A DNA stretch of 64,000 nucleotides from Sphingobacterium sp. SGG-5 (lineage in GTDB: Bacteria > Bacteroidota > Bacteroidia > Sphingobacteriales > Sphingobacteriaceae), in NCBI RefSeq assembly GCF_011043525.1, contig NZ_JAAKGO010000002.1, positions 1 through 64,000 of the forward strand. Reading direction: 5' to 3'. Positions within the stretch are counted from its first letter, which is position 1. The number at the start of each line of letters is the position of its first letter. The notes below the pieces were generated by a model. That model was not told the DNA's origin and searched no databases. It worked only from the letters and a program-made list of their open reading frames with translations. This document shows, one piece after another, positions 35,915 to 45,043 of the stretch. The position numbers and the translations under genes are program-made.

Positions 35915-38605
35915 ATGAAAAGGCAACTATTATTTATTTTTCTTATGTTGACCGTAGTCACAGGCTATGGGCAGGTTGATATCTCGGGGAAAGTGTTGGA
36001 CAAATCCGACAAAAAACCGCTGACCAATGCGTCGATCGTCCTATTGAATGCGGACTCCATATTAATGCATTTTACACGTGCGGATGAGAATGGACGATTT
36101 ACCTTAAAAGATATCGATAAGGGGCCATACCTCATGCTGGTCAGCTATCCTAAATTTGAGTTAATATCTAAGCCCCTGCAGGTAGAAGACAAGGCCATCA
36201 AACTGGACGACATCGAAGTCAGCTCCCAAATGAACCTTATTGAAGAAGTGGTGGTGACGCAACGTATTCCCATCCGCATCAAGGGCGATACGATTGAATA
36301 CGATGCGGCCAGCTTCGAAACGGAGAAAAATGCAAAACTCGAAGACCTCTTACGGCGCTTGCCGGGGCTAACAGTGTCGGCCGATGGGCAGATTACAGCG
36401 CAAGGCAAGTCTGTATCAAAGGTATACATCGACGGTGAGGAATTCTTTGGGTATGACAACAAAATCGCTATCCGGAATATCCGTGCAGATGCCGTAGATA
36501 AAGTGCAAGTGTACGAAAGGAAGTCGGAAGAAGCTGAACTTACGGGTATAGATGATGGTGTACGGCTGCAAACGGTCAATGTGGTGTTGAAAGAAGAAGC
36601 CCGGAAAGGTATATTTGGGAATGCCGAAGCATTATACGGCACGGAAGATCTGTACGCGGGGAGCCTGTTTGCCGCAAAATTCAACAGCACAGAGCGTATC
36701 GGTATCACCGCCTCGACCAACAATATGGGGGCATCGGGCAGAGAAGGAAGTCTGCGCATGAACAATCAGATTCACGGCGAACCGCTGAATACTTCGATAG
36801 GTGCCAACTACCAAAACCGATTATTCCAAAAGAAAGTGAATGTGAATGCGAATTATAATTTCAACAATAATAGCATGCGGAATGAGCGGGAAAGCTATAA
36901 TAAAGAGATTCTCTCGGATGATGTCCTGAACGAGACCAAAAGAACCTCCAATACATTCAACACCAGCCAGTCGCATGGTGTACAATCGCATTTCCGAATC
37001 CGTATCGACTCGACACAAAATATGGACGTACGTCTTAGCGGCAATATCTCGACACGGGAGAATGGCAGTTCTGTCGAAAGCAATACCAATGACGAAGGCC
37101 AGAATCCTATCAACGAATTCAGAAGCAGGCAAAACAACCGTGGAAATTCCAACTCGAATAATATACGCTTGAATTACCGCAAGCGACTGAATAAAAATGG
37201 AGCATCCCTAAATGCACATCTAAGCAATTCTTATTCGAAATCGGACACGGAGAATGATGTCTCGGATAGCACCTACTTTTTCCGCAACGATAGCACGGTG
37301 CGTGTCAATCAAAGACGCTTAGGGGACGATCTATCCAATAATTTCTCGACCCAACTGAGCTTCAATAATCGGCTGACGCCGAAGATAAATTATTCTATCG
37401 GCTATCATTTTTCCAACTCCAATCAGAAAAATTACACGGATGCCTTTATTTCAGACGACATGGGGGTAACTTCTCAGATTGACACGGCCTATTCGCAACA
37501 TCAAAATGACCTGTCGACCAATCAGGGTGTCAATGCGAATATGTTTTTCAACTTGGAGACAATCACGATCAATGTCTCCAACAGTACGTCCTATAAAAAC
37601 CAAAATTTAGACGATTATTATAGAGACATTGATCTCTCGCGAAGTTTCTGGGACAACAGTTTTAATACGGATGTGAATTATAAAATATCGACACGCAAAA
37701 ATATTCGTGTATCGTATCAACATAGCAATGTTATCCCGACGTTCGGGCAGCTGCAACCCTTGCAGCCGCAAACAAATGCATTGTTCAGACAAGAGGGAAA
37801 CCCCGATCTGCAACGTGCAACCCGAAATTCTTTCCGCACAAATTACAATACGATCAGCCTGCTGAAAGGCACGAGTTTGAATCTAAACGGTGATATTTCC
37901 TTTGTCTCTAATCCGATCATCAATAAGCGGGAAATCGACAACAATCGTATCACCACCAGTACCTTTGTCAACATCAACGACCGTTCAAGCTGGCAGGCAA
38001 GTGTGAACGGGGGATTTAACAAACCTGTTTTTAACAAACAGGTACAGTTCAACGTTCACTCCAATTTAACGTACAACAACGGTTTCAGTTATATTCGCTA
38101 TAATAACGCAAACAACTACGAGCTGAACAACCTGCAGAACACCAATGGGAGTATCGGCATCGGTATGAATGAACAGAATTCCAGCGGCTTTGATTTTGAT
38201 GTCAATGCGAGAATTGGCGCGAATAATCAACGGAACAGCTTACAAAAAGATTTCAATTACACCAATATGACCGCTGGCGGATCGGGTTATATCAAATATT
38301 TTTTACCAAAACAATTCAACGTGACGACTAATCTGGTTTATTCCTTCGAAGGACCTACAAAATTCTACGACGAGAGTATCCATCAGTTTTACACCAATGT
38401 GGAACTGAGCAAAAAGTTGCTGAAAAGTGAGAGTCTGGTGGTCAGTGTGCGAGCCTTCGATATTTTTAACACGTTCAATACCATAAACCGCAATGTCTCG
38501 GAAACTAATTTCTCCGAATCAACGCAGTTGATGTTGACACGATATGTCCTCTTTGGGCTGAAATGGGATTTTAATAAAAACTTAGGGAAGAAAAAAGATG
38601 AATAG
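35915..38605 (+). CDS. Outer-membrane beta-barrel protein with carboxypeptidase-like N-domain
   Basis: 896 residues. Signal peptide to about 20 (VTGYGQVD). Regulatory-like domain about 22-105 (ISGKVLDKSDKKPLTNASIV), plug-like region (EEVVVTQRIPIRIKGDTIEY, LEDLLRRLPGLTVSADGQI, VYIDGEEFFG), then a barrel rich in Asn/Ser. Same architecture as the protein at 26485-29310 but a different sequence. The GLPGLI gene begins 8 bp before its stop, so the pair is co-translated. Ligand unknown. Confidence 0.88.
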   Translation: MKRQLLFIFLMLTVVTGYGQVDISGKVLDKSDKKPLTNASIVLLNADSILMHFTRADENGRFTLKDIDKGPYLMLVSYPKFELISKPLQVEDKAIKLDDIEVSSQMNLIEEVVVTQRIPIRIKGDTIEYDAASFETEKNAKLEDLLRRLPGLTVSADGQITAQGKSVSKVYIDGEEFFGYDNKIAIRNIRADAVDKVQVYERKSEEAELTGIDDGVRLQTVNVVLKEEARKGIFGNAEALYGTEDLYAGSLFAAKFNSTERIGITASTNNMGASGREGSLRMNNQIHGEPLNTSIGANYQNRLFQKKVNVNANYNFNNNSMRNERESYNKEILSDDVLNETKRTSNTFNTSQSHGVQSHFRIRIDSTQNMDVRLSGNISTRENGSSVESNTNDEGQNPINEFRSRQNNRGNSNSNNIRLNYRKRLNKNGASLNAHLSNSYSKSDTENDVSDSTYFFRNDSTVRVNQRRLGDDLSNNFSTQLSFNNRLTPKINYSIGYHFSNSNQKNYTDAFISDDMGVTSQIDTAYSQHQNDLSTNQGVNANMFFNLETITINVSNSTSYKNQNLDDYYRDIDLSRSFWDNSFNTDVNYKISTRKNIRVSYQHSNVIPTFGQLQPLQPQTNALFRQEGNPDLQRATRNSFRTNYNTISLLKGTSLNLNGDISFVSNPIINKREIDNNRITTSTFVNINDRSSWQASVNGGFNKPVFNKQVQFNVHSNLTYNNGFSYIRYNNANNYELNNLQNTNGSIGIGMNEQNSSGFDFDVNARIGANNQRNSLQKDFNYTNMTAGGSGYIKYFLPKQFNVTTNLVYSFEGPTKFYDESIHQFYTNVELSKKLLKSESLVVSVRAFDIFNTFNTINRNVSETNFSESTQLMLTRYVLFGLKWDFNKNLGKKKDE

Positions 38606-39449
38606 ATACATTTTACTGCTGATAGCACTTATCTGCGTAGAGTTGTCTTACGCACAATATGCCTATTTTGGCAGCCGAGGTAAGATCACCTTTGACCGCA
38701 CGATGTACACCCGGGCACGTATGCGGGAGATGATGTCCAATTCTAACCCCAACACAAACAGATCTTTCCGAGGAGGGCGTGATGTGAGCACTCTTCCCGA
38801 GTCGACCACACAGCAGATGGAACTGTTTTTTGATGAAGATCACACCTTGATGCGGCATATTGTCGACGAAGAAGCGGGTTCGGGAAGCCGAAGTGCCGTA
38901 AGAACCGGCGGAGGAGCACGAGGACGACAAGGCCGCGGCGCGACAGGGAATGCACCACGAGCTAACGTGCGTAGCATGAATGCGCAAAAAACTATCTATC
39001 AGGACTTGAAGAAAGCTACCTCGGAGATGCAGGTCACAATAGACGAAAAATATATTCTATCCGATTCGTTATCGCCCATCACCTGGCGGTTTACCGACGA
39101 ATACCGCAACATAGCCGGAATGGAATGCCGGCGTGTCAATGGGGCGACCAAGGATTCGTTATATCTTATTGCCTTTTATACCGACCAAATCCCGGTATCC
39201 GCAGGTCCGGCACTCAGCCACGGCCTGCCCGGTATGATCTTGGGCTTGGTTATTCCCGAGATGCATATACAGTATTGGGCAACAGAAGTCTCGTATACAA
39301 ACGATCCTGTGCCTAACGATTGGCGGGATAAAAAGTCTCACATGATGACGCTTGATGAATTCTCTGACACCCTCGGTCATTTTTTCCGCCGCCGCGGGAA
39401 TACCAATGACAGTTTCAGGCGGCGAGTGCTTGAACAGTTGATTTATTAA
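38598..39449 (+). CDS. GLPGLI family exported protein
   Basis: 283 residues. Signal peptide to about 19 (VELSYAQY). The family-naming motif is present in SHGLPGMILGLVIPE (about 208-222), after an ITWRFTDEYRNIAGMECRR segment. A Gly/Arg-rich linker (about 100-125) is unusual. GLPGLI proteins are typically encoded beside OMP_b-brl receptors in Bacteroidota, exactly as here (8-bp overlap); they have no known biochemical function. Confidence 0.88.
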   Translation: MNRYILLLIALICVELSYAQYAYFGSRGKITFDRTMYTRARMREMMSNSNPNTNRSFRGGRDVSTLPESTTQQMELFFDEDHTLMRHIVDEEAGSGSRSAVRTGGGARGRQGRGATGNAPRANVRSMNAQKTIYQDLKKATSEMQVTIDEKYILSDSLSPITWRFTDEYRNIAGMECRRVNGATKDSLYLIAFYTDQIPVSAGPALSHGLPGMILGLVIPEMHIQYWATEVSYTNDPVPNDWRDKKSHMMTLDEFSDTLGHFFRRRGNTNDSFRRRVLEQLIY

Positions 39450-39454
39450 TAAAA

Positions 39455-39467
39455 TGACACTTTGTCA
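39455..39467. promoter_or_regulatory. Palindrome TGACA-CTT-TGTCA upstream of dnaK
   Basis: Perfect inverted repeat followed by a third TGTCA at 39476-39480. It lies in the only gap before dnaK, about 130 bp upstream of its ATG. A repressor or activator site is possible; no CIRCE element is visible. Confidence 0.4.
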
Positions 39468-39531
39468 CAAAAAAATGTCATAATCGAGACAATATGATAT
39501 AGTTTTATATTTTAAAGTCCCGAATCTTTTA

Positions 39532-39549
39532 TTGGCACAAGGGTTGTTA
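39532..39549 (+). promoter_or_regulatory. Sigma-54-like -24/-12 element upstream of dnaK
   Basis: TTGGCACAAGGGTTGTTA: GG and GT separated by ten bases, matching TGGCAC-N5-TTG with the -12 C replaced by T. Located 47-64 bp before the ATG. No TAnnTTTG element was found in this gap. Confidence 0.4.
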
Positions 39550-39595
39550 CTAATTGATATATTAAAGTTAAACACGAAATAATTAAACAAGAGAT

Positions 39596-41509
39596 ATGTC
39601 AAAAATTATAGGAATCGATTTAGGAACTACCAACTCATGTGTGGCCGTTATGGAAGGAAACGAGCCGGTAGTTATTGCCAATAATGAGGGCAAACGTACA
39701 ACTCCTTCTATTGTGGCTTTTGTGGAAGGTGGCGAACGGAAGGTGGGGGATCCTGCCAAACGTCAGGCTATTACTAACCCACATAAAACCGTGTATTCGA
39801 TCAAGCGTTTTATGGGTGTTACTTTCAACGAAGCAGAAAAAGAAACACATCAAGTACCTTACAAGGTTGTAAAGGGCGACAACAATACGCCACGTGTAGA
39901 GATTGATGATCGTAAATATACCCCTCAGGAAATTTCGGCTATGGTTCTTCAGAAAATGAAGAAGACTGCCGAAGATTATCTGGGTCAAGAGGTGTCGCGC
40001 GCGGTCATCACTGTTCCTGCTTACTTCAACGATTCTCAGCGTCAGGCGACAAAAGAAGCCGGTGAAATCGCAGGATTGAAGGTAGAACGTATCATTAACG
40101 AACCTACTGCTGCGGCATTGGCTTACGGCCTGGATAAGTCGAACAAAGACATGAAAATCGTGGTGTTCGACTGTGGTGGTGGTACGCACGATGTATCAGT
40201 ACTCGAATTAGGTGATGGTGTTTTTGAAGTAAAATCGACCGATGGCGATACGCACTTAGGTGGTGACGACTTTGATAACGCTGTGATCAACTGGTTGGCC
40301 GAAGAATTTGCCAATGAAAACAACGGCTTTGACCTGAAAAAAGATGCTATGGCGCTTCAGCGCTTGAAAGAAGCTGCTGAAAAAGCAAAAATCGAGCTGT
40401 CCAGCACATCGTCTACAGAGATCAACTTGCCGTATATCACTGCAGATGCTACAGGTCCTAAACACTTGGTGCGTACCTTATCACGCGCTAAATTCGAAAG
40501 CTTGGTCGCTGATTTGGTCAAACGTACAATAGATCCTTGTCGCACCGCATTGAAAAATGCTGGCTATAGCACATCGGATATCGACGAAATCATCTTGGTA
40601 GGTGGTTCTACCCGTATCCCTGCTATTGTGGAGGCTGTAAAGGATTTCTTCGGTAAAGAACCTTCTAAGGGTGTAAACCCGGATGAAGTTGTTGCACTGG
40701 GTGCAGCGATACAAGGTGGGGTATTGACCGGTGAAGTGAAAGACGTATTGTTATTGGATGTTACTCCCCTTTCATTAGGTATTGAGACAATGGGTGGTGT
40801 GATGACCAAGCTGATCGAGGCAAACACCACTATTCCAACCAAAAAATCGGAAGTGTTCTCTACAGCGGCAGACAATCAGCCGTCGGTGGAAATCCACGTC
40901 CTACAAGGAGAACGACCTATGGCGGCTCAGAACCGTACATTAGGACGTTTCCAGTTGACAGATATTCCTCCTTCGCCTCGTGGTATCCCGCAAATCGAGG
41001 TGACGTTTGATATCGATGCCAATGGTATCATTAAGGTTTCTGCAAAAGACAAAGCTACAGGTAAAGCGCAGGATATCCGTATCGAAGCTTCTTCTGGTTT
41101 GTCAGATGAAGAAATCCAAAAGATGAAACAGGAAGCAGAAGCCAATGCGGAAGCCGACAAGAAAATCAAAGAGGAAGCGGATAAATTAAATACGGCTGAT
41201 GCCCTTATCTTCTCTACAGAAAAACAATTGAAAGAGTATGGAGATAAGATTTCGGCAGATAAAAAAGCACCGATCGAGGCGGGTCTTGAGAAGTTGAAAA
41301 CAGCACATGCGGCTAAAAACTTCGACGATATCGACACAGCTTCGGCTGAACTGCAAAATGCATGGAATGCCGCATCGGAAGAGATGTATGCCGCTTCTTC
41401 ACAACAAGGAGGTGCACAACCTCAGGGTGACGCCGGTCAAGCTGATAATGGCGGAGGCCAGGCGGGCGGGGATGATGTACAGGATGTAGATTTCGAAGAA
41501 GTAAAATAA
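39596..41509 (+). CDS. dnaK: Chaperone protein DnaK (Hsp70)
   Basis: 637 residues, normal length. Starts [18 protein letters not shown]; all actin-fold phosphate loops are present ([15 protein letters not shown], with Cys in place of the usual Leu, and VGGSTRIP). Substrate-binding domain from about 385 ([17 protein letters not shown]) and conserved tail [11 protein letters not shown]-dependent folding chaperone of the cytoplasm. dnaJ and grpE are not next to it, as often in this phylum. Confidence 0.97.
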   Translation: MSKIIGIDLGTTNSCVAVMEGNEPVVIANNEGKRTTPSIVAFVEGGERKVGDPAKRQAITNPHKTVYSIKRFMGVTFNEAEKETHQVPYKVVKGDNNTPRVEIDDRKYTPQEISAMVLQKMKKTAEDYLGQEVSRAVITVPAYFNDSQRQATKEAGEIAGLKVERIINEPTAAALAYGLDKSNKDMKIVVFDCGGGTHDVSVLELGDGVFEVKSTDGDTHLGGDDFDNAVINWLAEEFANENNGFDLKKDAMALQRLKEAAEKAKIELSSTSSTEINLPYITADATGPKHLVRTLSRAKFESLVADLVKRTIDPCRTALKNAGYSTSDIDEIILVGGSTRIPAIVEAVKDFFGKEPSKGVNPDEVVALGAAIQGGVLTGEVKDVLLLDVTPLSLGIETMGGVMTKLIEANTTIPTKKSEVFSTAADNQPSVEIHVLQGERPMAAQNRTLGRFQLTDIPPSPRGIPQIEVTFDIDANGIIKVSAKDKATGKAQDIRIEASSGLSDEEIQKMKQEAEANAEADKKIKEEADKLNTADALIFSTEKQLKEYGDKISADKKAPIEAGLEKLKTAHAAKNFDDIDTASAELQNAWNAASEEMYAASSQQGGAQPQGDAGQADNGGGQAGGDDVQDVDFEEVK

Positions 41510-41522
41510 GGTTACGATACGC

Positions 41523-41576
41523 GCTATAAATAAACAAAGCCTAAGAAAATTTTCTTAGGCTTTGTTTATTTATAGC
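41523..41576. terminator. Perfect 54-bp palindrome: bidirectional terminator after dnaK
   Basis: 27-bp arms without a mismatch, centred between 41549 and 41550 (AAAA/TTTT), containing GCCTAAG/CTTAGGC. It ends with AT-rich flanks on both sides, suiting termination of dnaK and of the convergent small gene. Confidence 0.88.
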
Positions 41577-41588
41577 TATGGGGCAATA

Positions 41589-41834
41589 CTACATCAAACC
41601 CATCAACAACCGTAGCGGTAGACCAGTTGAATCGGCCTTTGTATAGTCAAATACAGCTTCAATGATAAAATTCGGATGGATATATCCAATAATTAAACGC
41701 GGGTTTAATTGCGTAAGCATATTGTCTAACGCACCATCACAGAACTCTCTGTCAATGGTAAGAGCGATACTACACGCCACTACGAATACAAGAGAGTAGC
41801 GCAGTGCCCGAATAAAATAAATGTAACTGTTCAT
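41589..41834 (-). CDS. Small uncharacterised protein with hydrophobic N-terminus
   Basis: 81 residues, unrecognised. Residues about 8-26 (IRALRYSLVFVVACSIALT) look like a signal anchor or signal peptide; the rest is polar with no repeats. It lies between the dnaK terminator and the sugar nucleotidyltransferase gene, which is 18 bp upstream on the same strand. It could be a short exported protein or a chance frame. Confidence 0.45.
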   Translation of the reverse strand: MNSYIYFIRALRYSLVFVVACSIALTIDREFCDGALDNMLTQLNPRLIIGYIHPNFIIEAVFDYTKADSTGLPLRLLMGLM

Positions 41835-41852
41835 AAGCTATGATGATAATAA

Positions 41853-42767
41853 CTAAAACAACTTTTCAGGATAGACACCCGTTGCAACCAGTTTCGAAAT
41901 ATTTTCCTGTACAATAGGTTTATCTTCCGAGTAGGTTACACCAAACCATTTGGATGAGGTCGGAATAACTTTAAAATCGGCTATACCGTGCTTCACCATA
42001 TAATCCGGTACGGACGGGATAAAAAATTCAGCTTTAAGGTTGTCACCGTTCTCTTCAACAAATTTCGGAAACATCGACAAAGCGACCTCAAAAACTTTCG
42101 GCGTGAAACCCCAAAAATTCATGGATACACGTGATTCCGCTGGAAGATCATATTGGACACCGTTCTCCTCATAAACAATCTTTTTACGATCGTCCTCATC
42201 GGTGGTGTAATATATATTCGTACGTTCAGTGACCGACGCCATATTCCCTTCAGCTGTCACTTCACATACTCCTCTGGAGACGTAGCCATAATCCGACATT
42301 GTGTTGCCGACTTGGAATCCCATAAGGGACATATGGTCATCGCGTACTTCATTTCGTAGGAACTCCCCCATCTTCATAAAAGGCTCTGTCCCGTAGAAAT
42401 CATCGGCATTGATGACACAGAACGGTTCATGTATCAAATCTTTTGCACTCATAACAGCGTGTGCCGTTCCCCAAGGTTTTGTTCGCTCAATGACACGGTC
42501 CACACCAAACTTCGTTAAATCAAAATCCTGGAAAGCATAACCTACCTCAATTTTTCCGGCTAACTTTGCATCGAATATACCACGCATTACCTCTTCAAAT
42601 TCTTCGCGTATAATAAAGATTACTTTTCCAAATCCGGCCTGTATCGCGTCATAAATCGAATAATCAATAATAGTTTCTCCGTGAGGACCAAAGCCATCCA
42701 CTTGTTTTAATGATCCATAACGGCTAGCCATTCCTGCGGCAAGAACTAATAATGTAGGTTTTTCCAT
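41853..42767 (-). CDS. Sugar-phosphate nucleotidyltransferase (NTP-transferase family)
   Basis: 304 residues. Nucleotide-binding start LVLAAGMASRYGSLKQVDGFGP, with the usual LAAGxxxRxG; then INADDFYG (about 120) giving metal-binding Asp residues. A GlmU/RfbA-like Rossmann domain with no LbH tail. It transfers a nucleotide to a sugar phosphate in the cytoplasm; which sugar is not clear. Follows the HerA-like gene with a short gap and may share its transcript. Confidence 0.85.
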   Translation of the reverse strand: MEKPTLLVLAAGMASRYGSLKQVDGFGPHGETIIDYSIYDAIQAGFGKVIFIIREEFEEVMRGIFDAKLAGKIEVGYAFQDFDLTKFGVDRVIERTKPWGTAHAVMSAKDLIHEPFCVINADDFYGTEPFMKMGEFLRNEVRDDHMSLMGFQVGNTMSDYGYVSRGVCEVTAEGNMASVTERTNIYYTTDEDDRKKIVYEENGVQYDLPAESRVSMNFWGFTPKVFEVALSMFPKFVEENGDNLKAEFFIPSVPDYMVKHGIADFKVIPTSSKWFGVTYSEDKPIVQENISKLVATGVYPEKLF

Positions 42768-42786
42768 AGCTACAAACTTAGAAAAT

Positions 42787-44346
42787 TTATCTCTTCTTAA
42801 AGAATGAATTTAAGATTCCCGATGCTATCTTACCTAATAGCTTCACACCTTCCCGGGCGAGCGTGCGGCTTGCTTGCGTCTGCGCAGCCTCCAACGGCGT
42901 TTGTCTTCTCGACCGTGACGCCGTACTCGTTTTGGTACGCTTTTCGGCCTCCTTTTGTGCCTTCTCCCGTTCCGCCTCCAACTCTTGTTGCTGCTCATAC
43001 TGCACCCGTCGCGCTTCCAAAATTTCTGCGGCCGATTGCCGTTCTATGCGCTCCTGATATTTCGCATAAAAATCGGAGGCTTGTATAATCTGCCGATAAT
43101 TTTCCGGCTGACAAGGCCCCATCACAGCCCGGGCAGCTACCAAATGCGTAGCGACAACTTCGGTGGGTATGCCCTTATCGTTCAATACCGTTATCAGTGC
43201 CTGTCCCGTGCCCAATGCCGTCAACGTTTTATCGATCTCATAAAAGTCAGAAGTAGGATATGTCTTTACCGTCTTACGCAAGTTTTCCGCATCATTTGGC
43301 GTAAAAGCCCGCAACGCGTGCTGTATACGGTTGCCGAGCTGCCCAAGTACGCTCTCCGGAATATCTGTCGCTGCCTGCGTACAGAAGAAAACCCCCACTC
43401 CTTTGGAACGAATAAGACGGATAATCTGCTCTATTCTTCCCAAAAATGCTTTTGATGCACCATTGAATAACAAGTGGGCCTCATCAAAGAAGAACACCAA
43501 CTTGGGCTTATCCAGATCGCCCACTTCGGGGAGCTTCTTAAACAATTGATCCAATAAGCTCAGGAGAAATGTCGAAAATAGCAGCGGCTGATCCTGGATA
43601 TCGGAAATATTCAGCAAGCTGATCACACCTTTTCCATCAACCTTACCAAAGAGATCCTGGATATCAAATTCCTTTTCTCCAAATATATGTGCCATCCCCT
43701 GCTGTTCGACTGCCACAATCTTTCTCAAAATCGCACCCGAGCTCGACGAACTTATCTTACCATAATCATTTTTAATTTCGGCTGCCCCCGGACCTTCAGA
43801 AAGATAAAACAATAGCTTCTTCAAGTCTTCTAGATCGACGACCGGAAGCTGCGTATCTTCTGCATATTTGAATATAGCACTTAAGACACCGGATTGTGTG
43901 TCATTCAGATCAAGAATACGGGCGAGTAATACCGGGCCAAAATCCTCCACAGTAATACGCATGGGGATTCCTACTGCTCCACTTAACGAAAAAAGCGCTA
44001 TCGGAAATCCCGACGGCTCAAAAGGGACGCCTACGGCATTTCCTCTTTCAATAAGGGCATCATTTGTCTTGCCGGGTTCTGCCAATCCCGATAAGTCACC
44101 TTTAACATCCAACATAAATACAGGAACGCCCTCGTCCGATAACTGCTCGGCAATCAGTTGTAAGGTTCTGGTCTTTCCGGTGCCTGTCGCTCCGGCAATC
44201 AAGCCGTGGCGATTCATCATTTTTAACGCTAGTTTTACCTGAGCGTCTGTAATTATTTCACCGTTTAATATACCCGATCCAAGCTGTATAAAAGCACCCT
44301 TTGGATTATATGATGCGGTAACTTGAGCAATGAAATCTTCTTTCAT
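42787..44346 (-). CDS. HerA/YjgR-like ATPase (DUF853)
   Basis: 519 residues. Walker A in GATGTGKTR (52-59) and Walker B in LVFFFDEAHLLF (about 285). The DUF853 pattern continues with RSKGVGVFFCTQAATDIPES and LRAFTPNDAENLRKTVK. The C-terminal tail (about 430-519) is Arg/Lys/Glu-rich coiled coil. Family proteins are hexameric ATPases of poorly defined role, possibly in DNA processing. No NurA partner is adjacent. Confidence 0.9.
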   Translation of the reverse strand: MKEDFIAQVTASYNPKGAFIQLGSGILNGEIITDAQVKLALKMMNRHGLIAGATGTGKTRTLQLIAEQLSDEGVPVFMLDVKGDLSGLAEPGKTNDALIERGNAVGVPFEPSGFPIALFSLSGAVGIPMRITVEDFGPVLLARILDLNDTQSGVLSAIFKYAEDTQLPVVDLEDLKKLLFYLSEGPGAAEIKNDYGKISSSSSGAILRKIVAVEQQGMAHIFGEKEFDIQDLFGKVDGKGVISLLNISDIQDQPLLFSTFLLSLLDQLFKKLPEVGDLDKPKLVFFFDEAHLLFNGASKAFLGRIEQIIRLIRSKGVGVFFCTQAATDIPESVLGQLGNRIQHALRAFTPNDAENLRKTVKTYPTSDFYEIDKTLTALGTGQALITVLNDKGIPTEVVATHLVAARAVMGPCQPENYRQIIQASDFYAKYQERIERQSAAEILEARRVQYEQQQELEAEREKAQKEAEKRTKTSTASRSRRQTPLEAAQTQASRTLAREGVKLLGKIASGILNSFFKKR

Positions 44347-44465
44347 AATCTACTATCGTAAATGATTATCCCAATTTAGCAATAATTGCGAGAAATTAAA
44401 GAATTTCTATGTTACGTATTTTAATCTGTTTTTGTAAAATTTTCATAATAAAATTCTATTTTTTA

Positions 44466-44495
44466 TTGTTTTATTTCTCATAAATTTTATTTTTG
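44466..44495 (+). promoter_or_regulatory. Full Bacteroidota promoter (TTG - N19 - TAnnTTTG)
   Basis: TTG at 44466-44468 and TATTTTTG at 44488-44495, with exactly 19 bases between, the best match in the window. A transcript would begin near 44502, after the first candidate ATG at 44501. Confidence 0.65.
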
Positions 44496-44518
44496 TAGCG
44501 ATGTTAGTGAATGATAGC

Positions 44519-44866
44519 ATGTTTAGCCGAAGTCAGCGTATTATTGCTGCCAAGATTTGTTTTCTTGTTTTCGTATCCAAGATGCTTATTTCCGCTACAC
44601 CTATGTTTGTCAACGTCTTGGACAAAGGGACTATCCTTCAAGTTGTCATGCAGCTGGAGATCGAGCTTCTTTCCAACAATACGAATAGCACAACGAACGA
44701 AGATCTCCACGAACATGGTGTAAAGATCTTTAAACCTGATTCGATAGATTATATCGGTTTCAATCCGACAATCGAAAACAGTGCAAAAACACGCAACTAT
44801 CTAAAAAATGAGAAAGACATCTGTAGTTTCCATCCTACAGTACCTACACCGCCTCCCAACTGCTAA
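44519..44866 (+). CDS. Small uncharacterised protein, possibly membrane-anchored or exported
   Basis: 115 residues from ATG 44519; ATG 44501 is in frame but overlaps the predicted transcription start. Residues about 9-28 (IIAAKICFLVFVSKMLISATP) are hydrophobic and may serve as a signal or anchor. The remainder is polar, Asn/Thr-rich, ending HPTVPTPPPNC. No family recognised. The strong promoter supports expression. Confidence 0.6.
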   Translation: MFSRSQRIIAAKICFLVFVSKMLISATPMFVNVLDKGTILQVVMQLEIELLSNNTNSTTNEDLHEHGVKIFKPDSIDYIGFNPTIENSAKTRNYLKNEKDICSFHPTVPTPPPNC

Positions 44867-44928
44867 TACTTCATTATTTTACAGCTTTAAGCTTTAAGTC
44901 TGTATTATAATTCATTTAAGCCCTACAA

Positions 44929-44995
44929 AACGCGTCATTACGAGGAAATTGACGACTGCGAAGCAGCTCGGAAGGAAACCAATCTGCGCGTTCAG
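44929..44995. repeat. Short dispersed repeat related to 35746-35901
   Basis: Shares AAGCCC, then AAAACGCGTCATTA[TC]GAGGA, and AATCTGCG in the same order. No terminal inverted repeats visible here. Similar GTCATTGCGAGG-type elements are, to my recollection, widespread bacterial repeats. Confidence 0.6.
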
Positions 44996-45043
44996 TCTGG
45001 GCATTCTATATGGTTTTAAGTATTACATTTTCAAACAAATAAT

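Noticed and set aside
39635..40189. Long antisense ORFs over dnaK
   Set aside because: Byproduct of dnaK codon usage; no independent features.
42773..42780. TAAGTTTG promoter for the nucleotidyltransferase gene (minus strand)
   Set aside because: It would start transcription at the ATG itself, giving a leaderless mRNA; more likely chance.
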